Program-made: the position numbers and the translations under genes | Source of the DNA: an uncultured Lachnospiraceae bacterium | GTDB taxonomy: Bacteria; Bacillota; Clostridia; Lachnospirales; Lachnospiraceae | DNA: 64,000 nt | Direction: 5' to 3' | Assembly (NCBI GenBank): GCA_910586015.1 | Contig: CAJUGJ010000001.1 | Span: forward strand, 124,001-188,000 | Notes under the pieces: model-generated | Told to the model about the DNA's origin: nothing | Database searches by the model: none | What the model saw: the letters and a program-made list of their open reading frames with translations, nothing else | Shown here: in pieces, positions 9,334-16,920 of the stretch | How the letters are laid out: the number at the start of each line of letters is the position of its first letter | Numbering within the stretch: the first letter of the stretch is position 1

Positions 9334-9507
9334 ATGAAAAAGGAAACAAGATCTATGTTAAAAGACTTTTTAATTCGACTTAGTATTGCATGTGCTTTAT
9401 TTTTAATTGTCTATTTAATTGTAACCTTTCATCCACAATTTCTTCCAATAGATGCAGAATGGATTCAAAAAATACTTGCAGAAGAAAAATTGCCTCTTCC
9501 TTGGTAA
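9334..9507 (+). CDS. Small single-pass membrane protein, unknown
   Basis: 57-residue frame starting MKKETRSMLKDFLIRL, preceded by GAGGAA three to five bases before the ATG. Residues about 9-33 form one long hydrophobic helix with a basic N-terminal flank, predicting an N-in orientation. The short acidic C-terminus ends in KLPLPW. It is the only frame downstream of the pseudoknot leader and is isolated from its neighbours. I do not recognise the family. Support for it being real is the RBS, the -10 element, the structured leader and the coherent membrane topology. Confidence 0.6.
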   Translation: MKKETRSMLKDFLIRLSIACALFLIVYLIVTFHPQFLPIDAEWIQKILAEEKLPLPW

Positions 9508-9576
9508 GTATTTTTTAGTATCAAAAAAAGTTTAAAAAAATTCTATGAAAATCAAATACATTTTTTGTTTATATTG

Positions 9577-9638
9577 TATACAGTATGTAATATTACTGAT
9601 TAAAAATAAATATAAATTATAATTTATATACAGTATGT
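9577..9638. repeat. Two 12-base direct repeats 50 bases apart
   Basis: TATACAGTATGT occurs at 9577-9588 and again at 9627-9638, exactly 50 bases apart in a very AT-rich gap. Each copy contains the interrupted palindrome ATAC-A-GTAT, the form expected of a dimeric regulator site. They lie about 130-190 bases before the 108-residue gene at 9770. Operator function is a guess. Confidence 0.4.
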
Positions 9639-9769
9639 TTAAATACTAAAACAAATAACACACTTAACTAACAATAGCTAAAAAATCCGCTATTTCCTTG
9701 TTCTTAGATTTATAGTATAATAAAAATGTAGTTTTGCAATAAAGAGGGAAATAAATAAGAGGAAAAAAT

Positions 9770-10096
9770 ATGGAATACGCAATAAAAATTTTAGAATTAG
9801 AACGATTGTCTATTATATCTGCACTTAAAAATGGTCAGAAGGAACGACTAAATGATTTACAACAGTTAGATAAGGCATTAGGTTGGCTGTACTTGTTAGA
9901 AGAAAAACAACTCGATAGAGCTAACAGATATAACTTTGAAGCATTGCCTTTTATTGAAGGAAGAGGAGGATTTACGTATTATCGTATAGCGATTGATAAC
10001 GAAACAGATGATATTGCATTTTGGGAAGAATATAAAAAGGAAGATGGCTCTCAATTAATCTTATCACTAGGCGATTATATTTTAATAAAAAAGTAA
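9770..10096 (+). CDS. Hypothetical protein, 108 residues
   Basis: Unrecognised soluble protein. The N-terminal half (residues 1-60) looks like two helices rich in Leu, Glu and Lys. The second half, containing EGRGGFTYYRIAI and a strand-rich end SLGDYILIKK, looks like a small beta unit. No catalytic or metal-binding motif is visible. A TATAAT (9716-9721) lies upstream with a poor -35, and AGAGGAAAAA precedes the ATG. It lies alone between an AT-rich gap and the radical SAM operon. Confidence 0.65.
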   Translation: MEYAIKILELERLSIISALKNGQKERLNDLQQLDKALGWLYLLEEKQLDRANRYNFEALPFIEGRGGFTYYRIAIDNETDDIAFWEEYKKEDGSQLILSLGDYILIKK

Positions 10097-10122
10097 AGTA
10101 AAGTTTAGATAGTAGATTAAAG

Positions 10123-10151
10123 TAGCCAAAAACAATGGCTTGTGCTATACT
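10123..10151 (+). promoter_or_regulatory. Candidate promoter of the radical SAM / RNase G operon
   Basis: TAGCCA (10123-10128) and TATACT (10146-10151) with 17-base spacing. The spacer holds a small inverted repeat AGCCA (10124-10128) and TGGCT (10136-10140) that could be an operator or simply chance. Confidence 0.5.
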
Positions 10152-10206
10152 ATTTGTGTAATCATAATAAAATTAAGAAAGTTAGATGTCTGAGAGGAGA
10201 ATGTTG

Positions 10207-12147
10207 ATGGCATCACAAAATAAAAGTAATTCGAAACAAGAAAGAAAATTAGCATTAAGTGATGAAATTTTGATGAGTGTAGAAAAACCTGCTCGCTATA
10301 TTGGAGGTGAATACAACTCCATTATGAAAGATCTTTCTACAATAGATATTCGTTTTGCTATGTGTTTTCCAGATGTCTATGAAGTTGGTATGTCACATTT
10401 GGGAATTCAAATTATTTATGATATGTTCAACCGTTGGGAGGATACGTATTGCGAGAGAGTATATTCTCCTTGGCCAGATTTAGATCAGATATTACGAAAA
10501 GAGCATATTCCTTTATTTGCTTTAGAATCTCAAGATCCTATTAAAAGATTTGATTTTTTGGGAATTACTCTGCAATATGAAATGTGCTATACAAATATTC
10601 TTCAGATTTTAGATCTTTCTGATATTCCACTGTATGCTATAGATCGAACAGAAGAAGATCCTATTGTGATAGGAGGAGGTCCTTGTGCCTATAATCCAGA
10701 ACCAATAGCTGACTTTTTTGATTTTTTCTATTTAGGAGAAGCAGAGACAGTATATCGAAAGTTAATGGATTTATATAAAAAAAATAAAGCAGCTAAAAAG
10801 AGCAGAAAACAGTATTTAGAACAGGTTGCAACAATAGAAGGAATGTATGTTCCAAGTCTTTATAAACCTTCATATCATAAAGATGGAACATTAGAAGCGT
10901 TTACTCCACTACATTCAAATGCTAAAACGAGAGTTAGAAAACAAGTAGAAATGCAGTTAAGTGATACGTATTATCCAGAAAAACCACTTGTTTCCTATAT
11001 TAAAACAGTACAAGATAGAGTTGTTCTTGAAATTCAAAGAGGATGTATTCGTGGTTGTCGTTTTTGTCAGGCGGGAATGGTCTATCGCCCTATTCGAGAA
11101 CGCAGTTTAGACTATTTAAAAGATCTAGCAAAAAAAATGTTAGAAAGTACAGGACAAGAAGAGATTACCCTTAGTTCTTTGAGTTCTAGTGATTATTCCC
11201 ATTTAGAAGAATTAGTTTATTATCTAATTGATGAATTTAAAGGAAAAGGTATTAATATTTGTCTTCCATCTTTACGAATTGATGCTTTTGCTTTAGATGT
11301 TATGGCAAAAGTTCAGGATGTCAGAAAAAGCAGTCTTACTTTTGCACCAGAAGCAGGTTCTCAGCGTCTACGCGATGTAATTAATAAAGGACTTTCTGAG
11401 GAAGTAATTTTAAAGGGAGCAAAAGACGCATTTGAAAGTGGATGGAATAAAGTAAAATTATATTTTATGCTGGGACTACCGACTGAAACAAAGGAAGATG
11501 TGAAAGGGATTGCTCTTCTTTGTAATGAAATCGCAAAAGAATATTATTCGATTCCTAAAGAAGAGAGAAATGGAAGAGTACAGATTACTGCTAGTACCTC
11601 CTTTTTTGTTCCAAAACCATTTACTCCTTTTCAATGGGCAGCAATGGATTCCAAAGAAAATTATCAGGAAAAACAACAGTTTTTAAAAGATACTATCAAA
11701 GAACAACTGAATTCTAAATCTATTCGTTATAACTGGCATGATGCAAAGACTTCTGTTTTAGAAGGTGTTTTCGCTAGAGGCGATCGGAAACTTTCAAAAG
11801 TATTAGTAAATGCTTATCAAAAGGGCTGTATCTTTGATGCTTGGACAGAACATTTCGATCCAGAAAAATGGGAAGAAGCCTTTGAAGAAGAAAATGTTTC
11901 TATAGAATTTTACACCCAACGAGAAAGAAAAAAAGAAGAACTACTTCCATGGGACTTTATTGATGTAGGAGTTACTAGAACATTTTTGTGGAATCAATAC
12001 GAACTTTCTAAAAAGGCACAGGTAACTTTAAATTGTAGAAAGCATTGTTCAGGCTGTGGAGCAGGTATATTTGAAGGCGGTGTTTGTACAGAAGCTCGAA
12101 ATGAAGAAGGTGAAAGTCTTTATTCAGGCTCAGTTACTGTTTTATAG
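10207..12147 (+). CDS. B12-binding-type radical SAM protein, TIGR03960-like
   Basis: 646-residue protein from the ATG at 10207. AGGAG (10195-10199) lies 7 bases before it, so ATGs at 10186 and 10201 are poorer choices. The N-terminal third resembles a cobalamin-binding Rossmann domain (CFPDVYEVGMSHLGIQ, then IGGGPCAYNPEP). The radical SAM core has CxxxCxxC at C280, C284 and C287, followed by a C-terminal extension ending with a Cys-rich stretch (CRKHCSGCGAG). The family regularly sits next to the TIGR03936/DUF2344 protein and RNase G, as here. The reaction is unknown to me; an RNA or ribosome-related modification would fit the neighbourhood. Confidence 0.88.
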   Translation: MASQNKSNSKQERKLALSDEILMSVEKPARYIGGEYNSIMKDLSTIDIRFAMCFPDVYEVGMSHLGIQIIYDMFNRWEDTYCERVYSPWPDLDQILRKEHIPLFALESQDPIKRFDFLGITLQYEMCYTNILQILDLSDIPLYAIDRTEEDPIVIGGGPCAYNPEPIADFFDFFYLGEAETVYRKLMDLYKKNKAAKKSRKQYLEQVATIEGMYVPSLYKPSYHKDGTLEAFTPLHSNAKTRVRKQVEMQLSDTYYPEKPLVSYIKTVQDRVVLEIQRGCIRGCRFCQAGMVYRPIRERSLDYLKDLAKKMLESTGQEEITLSSLSSSDYSHLEELVYYLIDEFKGKGINICLPSLRIDAFALDVMAKVQDVRKSSLTFAPEAGSQRLRDVINKGLSEEVILKGAKDAFESGWNKVKLYFMLGLPTETKEDVKGIALLCNEIAKEYYSIPKEERNGRVQITASTSFFVPKPFTPFQWAAMDSKENYQEKQQFLKDTIKEQLNSKSIRYNWHDAKTSVLEGVFARGDRKLSKVLVNAYQKGCIFDAWTEHFDPEKWEEAFEEENVSIEFYTQRERKKEELLPWDFIDVGVTRTFLWNQYELSKKAQVTLNCRKHCSGCGAGIFEGGVCTEARNEEGESLYSGSVTVL

Positions 12148-12161
12148 AGAGGTGAATTCAT

Positions 12162-12998
12162 ATGAGAATACGAGTAAAATTTTCAAAATATGGAATATTA
12201 AAATTTATTGGACATCTGGATGTAATGCGTTTTTTTCAAAAAGCAATTCGGCGGTCTGGAATTGATATTGCATATTCAAAAGGATTTAGTCCTCATCAGA
12301 TTATGTCCTTTGCTGCTCCGCTTGGAATAGGAATTACCAGTGATGGAGAATATATGGATATTGAACTTTCTTCCTATGATTTTGCTACGAAAGAGGAATT
12401 TTTAGACTGTCTAAATCAACAAATGACAGAAGGATTTTTAATCACAGATATTGTTACACTCTCTGATCCAAAACCAAATCAAAAGAAAGAAACGGCAATG
12501 TCACAAGTAGCTGCTGCTGACTATAAATTATCTTTAAAACATTTTGACTGTGTTTTAAAAAATGGAACAGTTGTTAAAATAGAAGAATTGCAAAAATATT
12601 TTTTAGAATTTATGAATCAGGAATGTATTTTTGTTCAAAAACATACAAAAAAAGAAGAGCAGTTAATGGATTTACGCCCTTATATTTTTTCTTATAGCCT
12701 TTCTTCTAATGAATTTTCAGAAAAGAATAGGATTTCAGTTGATGAAATCGCAAAAATGGAACTTCATGCGATGGACTATGGAGATACCTTTTCTATTTAT
12801 TTGAGATTGGCAGCAGGAAGCATAAAAAATATTAAACCAGAATTAGTAATAGAAGCTTTTATGAATCAATATGGATTTACTCATCCAGACTTTTTCATAC
12901 AGCAACATCGTATGGAGTTATACAAAAAAGATAAGACAGATTCTTTTATTCCTCTGATCTGTCAGAAAGAAACAAAGGAGATTATATATGCAGAGTAA
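12162..12998 (+). CDS. TIGR03936-type (DUF2344) radical-SAM-linked protein
   Basis: 278 residues, opening MRIRVKFSKYGILKFIGHLD, the signature of the DUF2344 family that accompanies TIGR03960 radical SAM proteins. In some clostridial genomes the two are fused or adjacent. The conserved KGFSPHQ and FAAPLGIGITSDGEYMDIEL segments are present in the first 70 residues. It starts 14 bases after the radical SAM stop, with SD GAGAGGTGA, and overlaps the RNase G gene by 11 bases. Molecular function is not established; it is probably a partner of the radical SAM enzyme. Confidence 0.85.
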   Translation: MRIRVKFSKYGILKFIGHLDVMRFFQKAIRRSGIDIAYSKGFSPHQIMSFAAPLGIGITSDGEYMDIELSSYDFATKEEFLDCLNQQMTEGFLITDIVTLSDPKPNQKKETAMSQVAAADYKLSLKHFDCVLKNGTVVKIEELQKYFLEFMNQECIFVQKHTKKEEQLMDLRPYIFSYSLSSNEFSEKNRISVDEIAKMELHAMDYGDTFSIYLRLAAGSIKNIKPELVIEAFMNQYGFTHPDFFIQQHRMELYKKDKTDSFIPLICQKETKEIIYAE

Positions 12999-14208
12999 TC
13001 AACGACTCGTTATTGTTCGATGGAAAGATCAAATTTTATCTGCATTGTTTTCAGAAAGGGAATTACTAGAACTGCATTGTGATAAAATAGAGGAAGAATC
13101 TATTCTTGGAAATATTTATATTGGAAAGGTACAAAATATTGTAAAAAATATTAACGCTGCTTTTGTTGAAATTTCAGACAAAAAAGTATGTTATCTACCT
13201 CTTACAGAAGATTTAAACCTTCTTAGAAGAGAAAAAAATACAAATCATAAACTTTTACAAGGAGAAGAACTATTAGTTCAAATTTCCAAAGAAGATGTAA
13301 AGACAAAAGCTCCTGTTGCTACAACAAAGTTAAGTATTCCCGGAAAGTATCTGGTTTTAGTATATGGAAAACCTATTTCCTGCGTTTCTTCTAAAATAGA
13401 AGATCCCAAACGTAGACAGGAATTAAAAAATAGTATTGAGCCATATGTGACAGAGGAATATGGATTTATTGTACGTACAAATGCTAAAAATGCAGAAGAA
13501 AATTATTTAATTCAGGAGGCAAAAGTATTAGTAAACCGCTATTTACAGTTAAAAAAAGACGGAAAGTATCAAAATCGGTTTTCTAAAATTTTTCAGATGC
13601 TTCCAGCCTATCTTTGTACTATTAGAGATCGAGATACCGAAAGTTTATCAGAAATCATAACAGATGATCCTATTCTCTATCAACAGATCAAGGAATATTT
13701 AACCTGCTACCAGCCAGAGGATTTACAAAAACTTCGTATGCCAGAAGATTCTTCTATTTCTCTGGATAGAGTATATCGAATTAGTTTGCAATTAAATGAA
13801 GCATTACAAAAAAGAGTCTGGCTAAAATCAGGTGGCTATTTAGTCATTGAACCAACAGAAGCCTTAACTGTAATCGATGTAAATACTGGAAAAGCTGTGA
13901 CAAAAAAGAAAAATGTACAAGAAACATTTTTTCAAATCAATGTAGAAGCAGCAAAGGAAATTGCAAAACAGATTCGGTTAAGAAATATATCTGGTATTAT
14001 TATTATTGATTTTATTAATATGCAGGAAGAAAAGGCAAGAGAAGATTTACTTTATACATTAAAAGAATTTGTAAAGCAAGATCCTGTAAAAACAACTGTG
14101 ATCGATATGACAGCGTTATCCTTAGTAGAACTGACAAGAAAAAAAGAACGTCGTCCACTCTATGAACAAGTTGAACGTACAACAGTAAATTCAATAAAAA
14201 AAGATTGA
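12988..14208 (+). CDS. rng: Ribonuclease G/E family endoribonuclease (short form, no zinc-link)
   Basis: Endonuclease of the RNase E/G family, acting in rRNA maturation and mRNA turnover. An S1-like RNA-binding segment covers roughly residues 35-130. The catalytic Mg-binding aspartates are D297 (TVIDVNTGK) and D341 (IIIIDFIN). The protein ends at residue 406, soon after RKKERRPLYEQVE. The CPxCxGxG zinc-link that follows in the E. coli enzymes is absent, and so is the downstream dimerisation region. The start overlaps the preceding gene by 11 bases. The rplU promoter -35 overlaps this stop codon. Confidence 0.9.
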   Translation: MQSNQRLVIVRWKDQILSALFSERELLELHCDKIEEESILGNIYIGKVQNIVKNINAAFVEISDKKVCYLPLTEDLNLLRREKNTNHKLLQGEELLVQISKEDVKTKAPVATTKLSIPGKYLVLVYGKPISCVSSKIEDPKRRQELKNSIEPYVTEEYGFIVRTNAKNAEENYLIQEAKVLVNRYLQLKKDGKYQNRFSKIFQMLPAYLCTIRDRDTESLSEIITDDPILYQQIKEYLTCYQPEDLQKLRMPEDSSISLDRVYRISLQLNEALQKRVWLKSGGYLVIEPTEALTVIDVNTGKAVTKKKNVQETFFQINVEAAKEIAKQIRLRNISGIIIIDFINMQEEKAREDLLYTLKEFVKQDPVKTTVIDMTALSLVELTRKKERRPLYEQVERTTVNSIKKD

Positions 14209-14233
14209 CAAAACATACCACGAATGATATACT
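14205..14233 (+). promoter_or_regulatory. Promoter of the rplU operon
   Basis: TTGACA (14205-14210), a 17-base spacer and TATACT (14228-14233), an almost consensus sigma-A promoter. The -35 overlaps the RNase G stop codon. Transcripts would start at about 14240, at the 5' edge of the L21 leader. Confidence 0.9.
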
Positions 14234-14237
14234 ATTT

Positions 14238-14303
14238 GAGTGTGCCGCACAGCGAGGTATAAGATCCAAAAGGACACCATAGCTGGCGAGTATTAGGATT
14301 AAG
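14238..14303 (+). ncRNA. Ribosomal protein L21 leader RNA
   Basis: The segment between the promoter and the rplU RBS contains GTGTGCCGCACAGCGAGGTA, GATCC...AGGACACC, and GCTGGCGAGTATTAGGAT. This arrangement matches the Firmicute L21 leader as I remember it, in which L21 is thought to repress its own operon. The SD AAGGAGGTG follows directly. Boundaries are approximate. Confidence 0.8.
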
Positions 14304-14314
14304 GAGGTGCTGTC

Positions 14315-14623
14315 ATGTATGCAATTATTGTAACAGGTGGTAAACAGTACAAGGTATCCGAAGGAGATACGATTTTTGTTGAAAAGCTCGGTGTAAAAGC
14401 AGGAGAAACCGTTTCATTTGATCAGGTTCTTTTAGTTAATAATGGTGAAGTTAAAGTTGGAACTCCAACTGTAGAAGGTGCAAGTGTTTCTGCAACTGTT
14501 GTAGCAGAGAGAAAAGCGAAAAAGGTTATTGTTTACAAATATAAAAGAAAGACTGGATATCATAAGAAAAACGGTCATAGACAGACCTATACTAAAGTAA
14601 CAATTAATAAAATTAATGCCTAA
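14315..14623 (+). CDS. rplU: 50S ribosomal protein L21
   Basis: 102-residue large-subunit protein binding 23S rRNA. It opens MYAIIVTGGKQYKVSEGD and keeps the RKTGYHKKNGHRQTYT RNA-binding stretch near residues 80-97. SD AAGGAGG lies 8 bases upstream. The stop shares its last base with the start of the next gene (TAATG), so L21 and the Prp protease are translationally coupled in the standard rplU-prp-rpmA order. Confidence 0.98.
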   Translation: MYAIIVTGGKQYKVSEGDTIFVEKLGVKAGETVSFDQVLLVNNGEVKVGTPTVEGASVSATVVAERKAKKVIVYKYKRKTGYHKKNGHRQTYTKVTINKINA

Positions 14624-14949
14624 TGATACGGGTATCTATTCATAAGAATGAGTTTAACGATTGTATTGGAGTCTGCTGTAAAGGTCATGCAGAATATGAC
14701 GAAGCAGGACAAGATATTGTCTGTGCAGCTGTTTCTGTTTTGATGTTAAGTACGATAAATTCCATAGAAGCTTTTACTACAGATCAATTTATTTGTGATA
14801 TGGCAGAGGAAGGTGGTTTTTTAGATTTTAAACTGACTTCTAAGCCAAGTAAAGATGCTTTGTTGTTGATTCAGTCTTTAGTGCTGGCACTGCATAACCT
14901 AGAACAAGATTATGGCAGTGACTTTGTTCAATTTGATAAGGAGGTGTAA
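14623..14949 (+). CDS. prp: Ribosomal-processing cysteine protease Prp
   Basis: 108-residue cysteine protease that removes the N-terminal extension of ribosomal protein L27 in Firmicutes. The catalytic pair is present: H22 in KGHAEYDEAG and C34 in DIVCAAVSVL, spaced as in the S. aureus enzyme. It sits between rplU and rpmA, and the L27 encoded next carries the matching extension. The start overlaps the rplU stop, and an SD for rpmA (AAGGAGGTG) overlaps its own 3' end. Confidence 0.95.
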   Translation: MIRVSIHKNEFNDCIGVCCKGHAEYDEAGQDIVCAAVSVLMLSTINSIEAFTTDQFICDMAEEGGFLDFKLTSKPSKDALLLIQSLVLALHNLEQDYGSDFVQFDKEV

Positions 14950-14952
14950 AAG

Positions 14953-15240
14953 ATGTTTCAGATGAACCTTCAATTATTTGCTCATAAAAAGGGTGTTGGT
15001 TCTACAAAGAATGGAAGAGATTCTGAGTCCAAAAGACTTGGTGCTAAAAGAGCAGATGGACAGTTCGTTTTAGCAGGTAATATTCTTTATAGACAGCGTG
15101 GTACAAAGATTCATCCGGGTGTAAATGTAGGTATTGGTGGTGATGATACTTTATTTGCATTAAAGGATGGCGTTTTAAGATTCGAAAGAAAGGGCAGAGA
15201 TAAGAAACAGGCTTGTGTTTATCCTGTCAGCGCTGAATAA
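14953..15240 (+). CDS. rpmA: 50S ribosomal protein L27 with cleavable N-terminal extension
   Basis: 95-residue L27 that reaches towards the peptidyl-transferase centre. The first residues MFQMNLQLFA form the Firmicute extension; Prp is expected to cut after A10 so the mature protein begins HKKGVGSTKNG. The conserved GTKIHPG and GVNVGIGGDDTLFA segments follow. It begins 3 bases after prp. A hairpin at 15249-15278 separates it from obgE. Confidence 0.98.
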   Translation: MFQMNLQLFAHKKGVGSTKNGRDSESKRLGAKRADGQFVLAGNILYRQRGTKIHPGVNVGIGGDDTLFALKDGVLRFERKGRDKKQACVYPVSAE

Positions 15241-15248
15241 GTTTTTTT

Positions 15249-15280
15249 AGAAGGAGCTGTTTAATAACAGCTCCTTCTTT
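15249..15280 (+). terminator. Hairpin between rpmA and obgE
   Basis: Perfect 13-bp stem (15249-15261 with 15266-15278), four-base loop TAAT, then only three T. The weak U tract suggests partial termination or a processing/stability hairpin rather than a full stop. The arm GGAGCTGT recurs in the hairpin at 46590-46649. Confidence 0.65.
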
Positions 15281-15307
15281 CGCAAAGAAGGAAAGAGGTG
15301 AAGCTGT

Positions 15308-16597
15308 ATGGCATTTGCCGATCGAGCAACCATATATATACGTTCTGGTAAGGGCGGAGATGGACATGTCAGTTTTCGAAGAGAAATGTATGTGCCAGCT
15401 GGAGGGCCAGATGGTGGTGACGGCGGGCGTGGTGGAGATATTATTTTTGAAGTAAATGAAGGATTAAATACTTTAGCAGATTTTAGATTTCATAAAAAAT
15501 ATTGTGCTAGTAATGGAGAAGATGGTGGAACAAAGCGATGTTCTGGCAAAGATGGAGCAGATTTAATTCTTCAAGTCCCAGAAGGAACCGTTATTTTAGA
15601 AGCAGAAAGTGGAAAAGTAATTGCGGATCTTTCTCATGAAAACCGTAGAGTTACTGTATTAAAAGGCGGAAGAGGTGGAAAGGGAAATCAGCACTATGCG
15701 ACTGCAACTATGCAGATTCCAAAATATGCTCAACCCGGACAGGCAGCAAAAGAACTTACGGTAATTTTAGAATTAAAAGTGATTGCAGATGTTGGATTAA
15801 TTGGATTTCCGAATGTAGGAAAATCTACATTATTATCTATTGTAACAAATGCAAAGCCCAAAATTGCAAATTATCCTTTTACCACATTAAATCCAAATCT
15901 TGGAGTTGTAGATTTAGAAGGTACAGATGGATTTGTGATTGCAGATATTCCCGGATTAATCGAAGGAGCGAGTGAAGGGATTGGTCTTGGACATGAATTT
16001 TTAAGACATATTGAACGGACAAAAGTTCTGATCCATTTAGTAGATGCTGCATCAAGTGAAGGAAGAGATCCTATTGAAGATATTAAAAAAATAAATCTAG
16101 AGTTAGCTTCTTATAATAGTGATTTGTTAAAAAAGCCACAGATTATTGCTGCCAATAAAATGGATATTTTCTATGAAAATGAAGGAGATCAAGTGATTGA
16201 ACGAATTAGAGAAGCTTTTTCAAAAGAAAATTATCCTGTGTTTCCAATTTCGGCAGTCAGTAAAGCTGGAGTAAAAGACTTATTATATGCAGTAAATGAT
16301 TTACTAAAAACAATCAATACGGCTCCTATTGTTTTTGAGCCAGAATATATAGAACAAAATACTGTTTTACAAGAGCCTTATTCTGTTTCCTATAATCAAA
16401 AAGAACAAGTCTATGTTGTAGAAGGGCCTAGAATTGAAAGAATGTTAGGTTATACTAATATTGATTCGGAAAAGGGATTTGAATTCTTTCAAAATTTCTT
16501 AAAGACGAATGGAATCTTAGAAGAACTTGAAGCTCTTGGAATTTGTGATGGAGATACTGTTCGGATGTATGGTTTGGAATTTGATTATTATAAATAA
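15308..16597 (+). CDS. obgE: Obg family GTPase
   Basis: Ribosome-associated GTPase for late 50S assembly and stress control. The glycine-rich Obg domain spans about residues 2-158 (GGDGHVSFRREM, GGPDGGDGGRGGD). The G domain follows with G1 GFPNVGKST near 168, G3 DIPGLIEGA, and G4 NKMD. A C-terminal OCT domain fills roughly residues 350-429. SD AAAGAGGTG. It is followed at once by yhbY, as in many clostridia. Confidence 0.97.
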   Translation: MAFADRATIYIRSGKGGDGHVSFRREMYVPAGGPDGGDGGRGGDIIFEVNEGLNTLADFRFHKKYCASNGEDGGTKRCSGKDGADLILQVPEGTVILEAESGKVIADLSHENRRVTVLKGGRGGKGNQHYATATMQIPKYAQPGQAAKELTVILELKVIADVGLIGFPNVGKSTLLSIVTNAKPKIANYPFTTLNPNLGVVDLEGTDGFVIADIPGLIEGASEGIGLGHEFLRHIERTKVLIHLVDAASSEGRDPIEDIKKINLELASYNSDLLKKPQIIAANKMDIFYENEGDQVIERIREAFSKENYPVFPISAVSKAGVKDLLYAVNDLLKTINTAPIVFEPEYIEQNTVLQEPYSVSYNQKEQVYVVEGPRIERMLGYTNIDSEKGFEFFQNFLKTNGILEELEALGICDGDTVRMYGLEFDYYK

Positions 16598-16609
16598 AGA
16601 GGAGAACTT

Positions 16610-16900
16610 ATGACAAGTAAACAACGTGCTTATTTAAAGGGGCTTGCCATGAACCTGCCTTCTATTTTTCAGATTGGTAAGTCCGGTCTAACTCCTGAAT
16701 TTACTTCTGGAATTGATGAAGCCTTAGAAGCAAGAGAATTAATTAAGATAAATGTTTTAAAGAATTGTTTAGAAGAACCAAAAGAAGTTGCACAAATACT
16801 TGCAGATCGAACTCATGCAGAAATTGTACAAGTGATAGGAAGAAAAGTTATATTATATCGGCAGTCAAAAGAAAAGAAACGAATTGAATTTCCAGTATAA
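16610..16900 (+). CDS. yhbY: CRM-domain RNA-binding protein YhbY
   Basis: 96-residue single CRM domain that binds pre-50S particles. It opens MTSKQRAYLKGLAMNLPSIF and carries the family's IGKSGLT loop (residues 23-29). It lies 12 bases after obgE and 20 before nadD in a ribosome-assembly string. Typical length, nothing odd. Confidence 0.94.
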   Translation: MTSKQRAYLKGLAMNLPSIFQIGKSGLTPEFTSGIDEALEARELIKINVLKNCLEEPKEVAQILADRTHAEIVQVIGRKVILYRQSKEKKRIEFPV

Positions 16901-16920
16901 ATTAGGGAAGTGTGGCTAAA

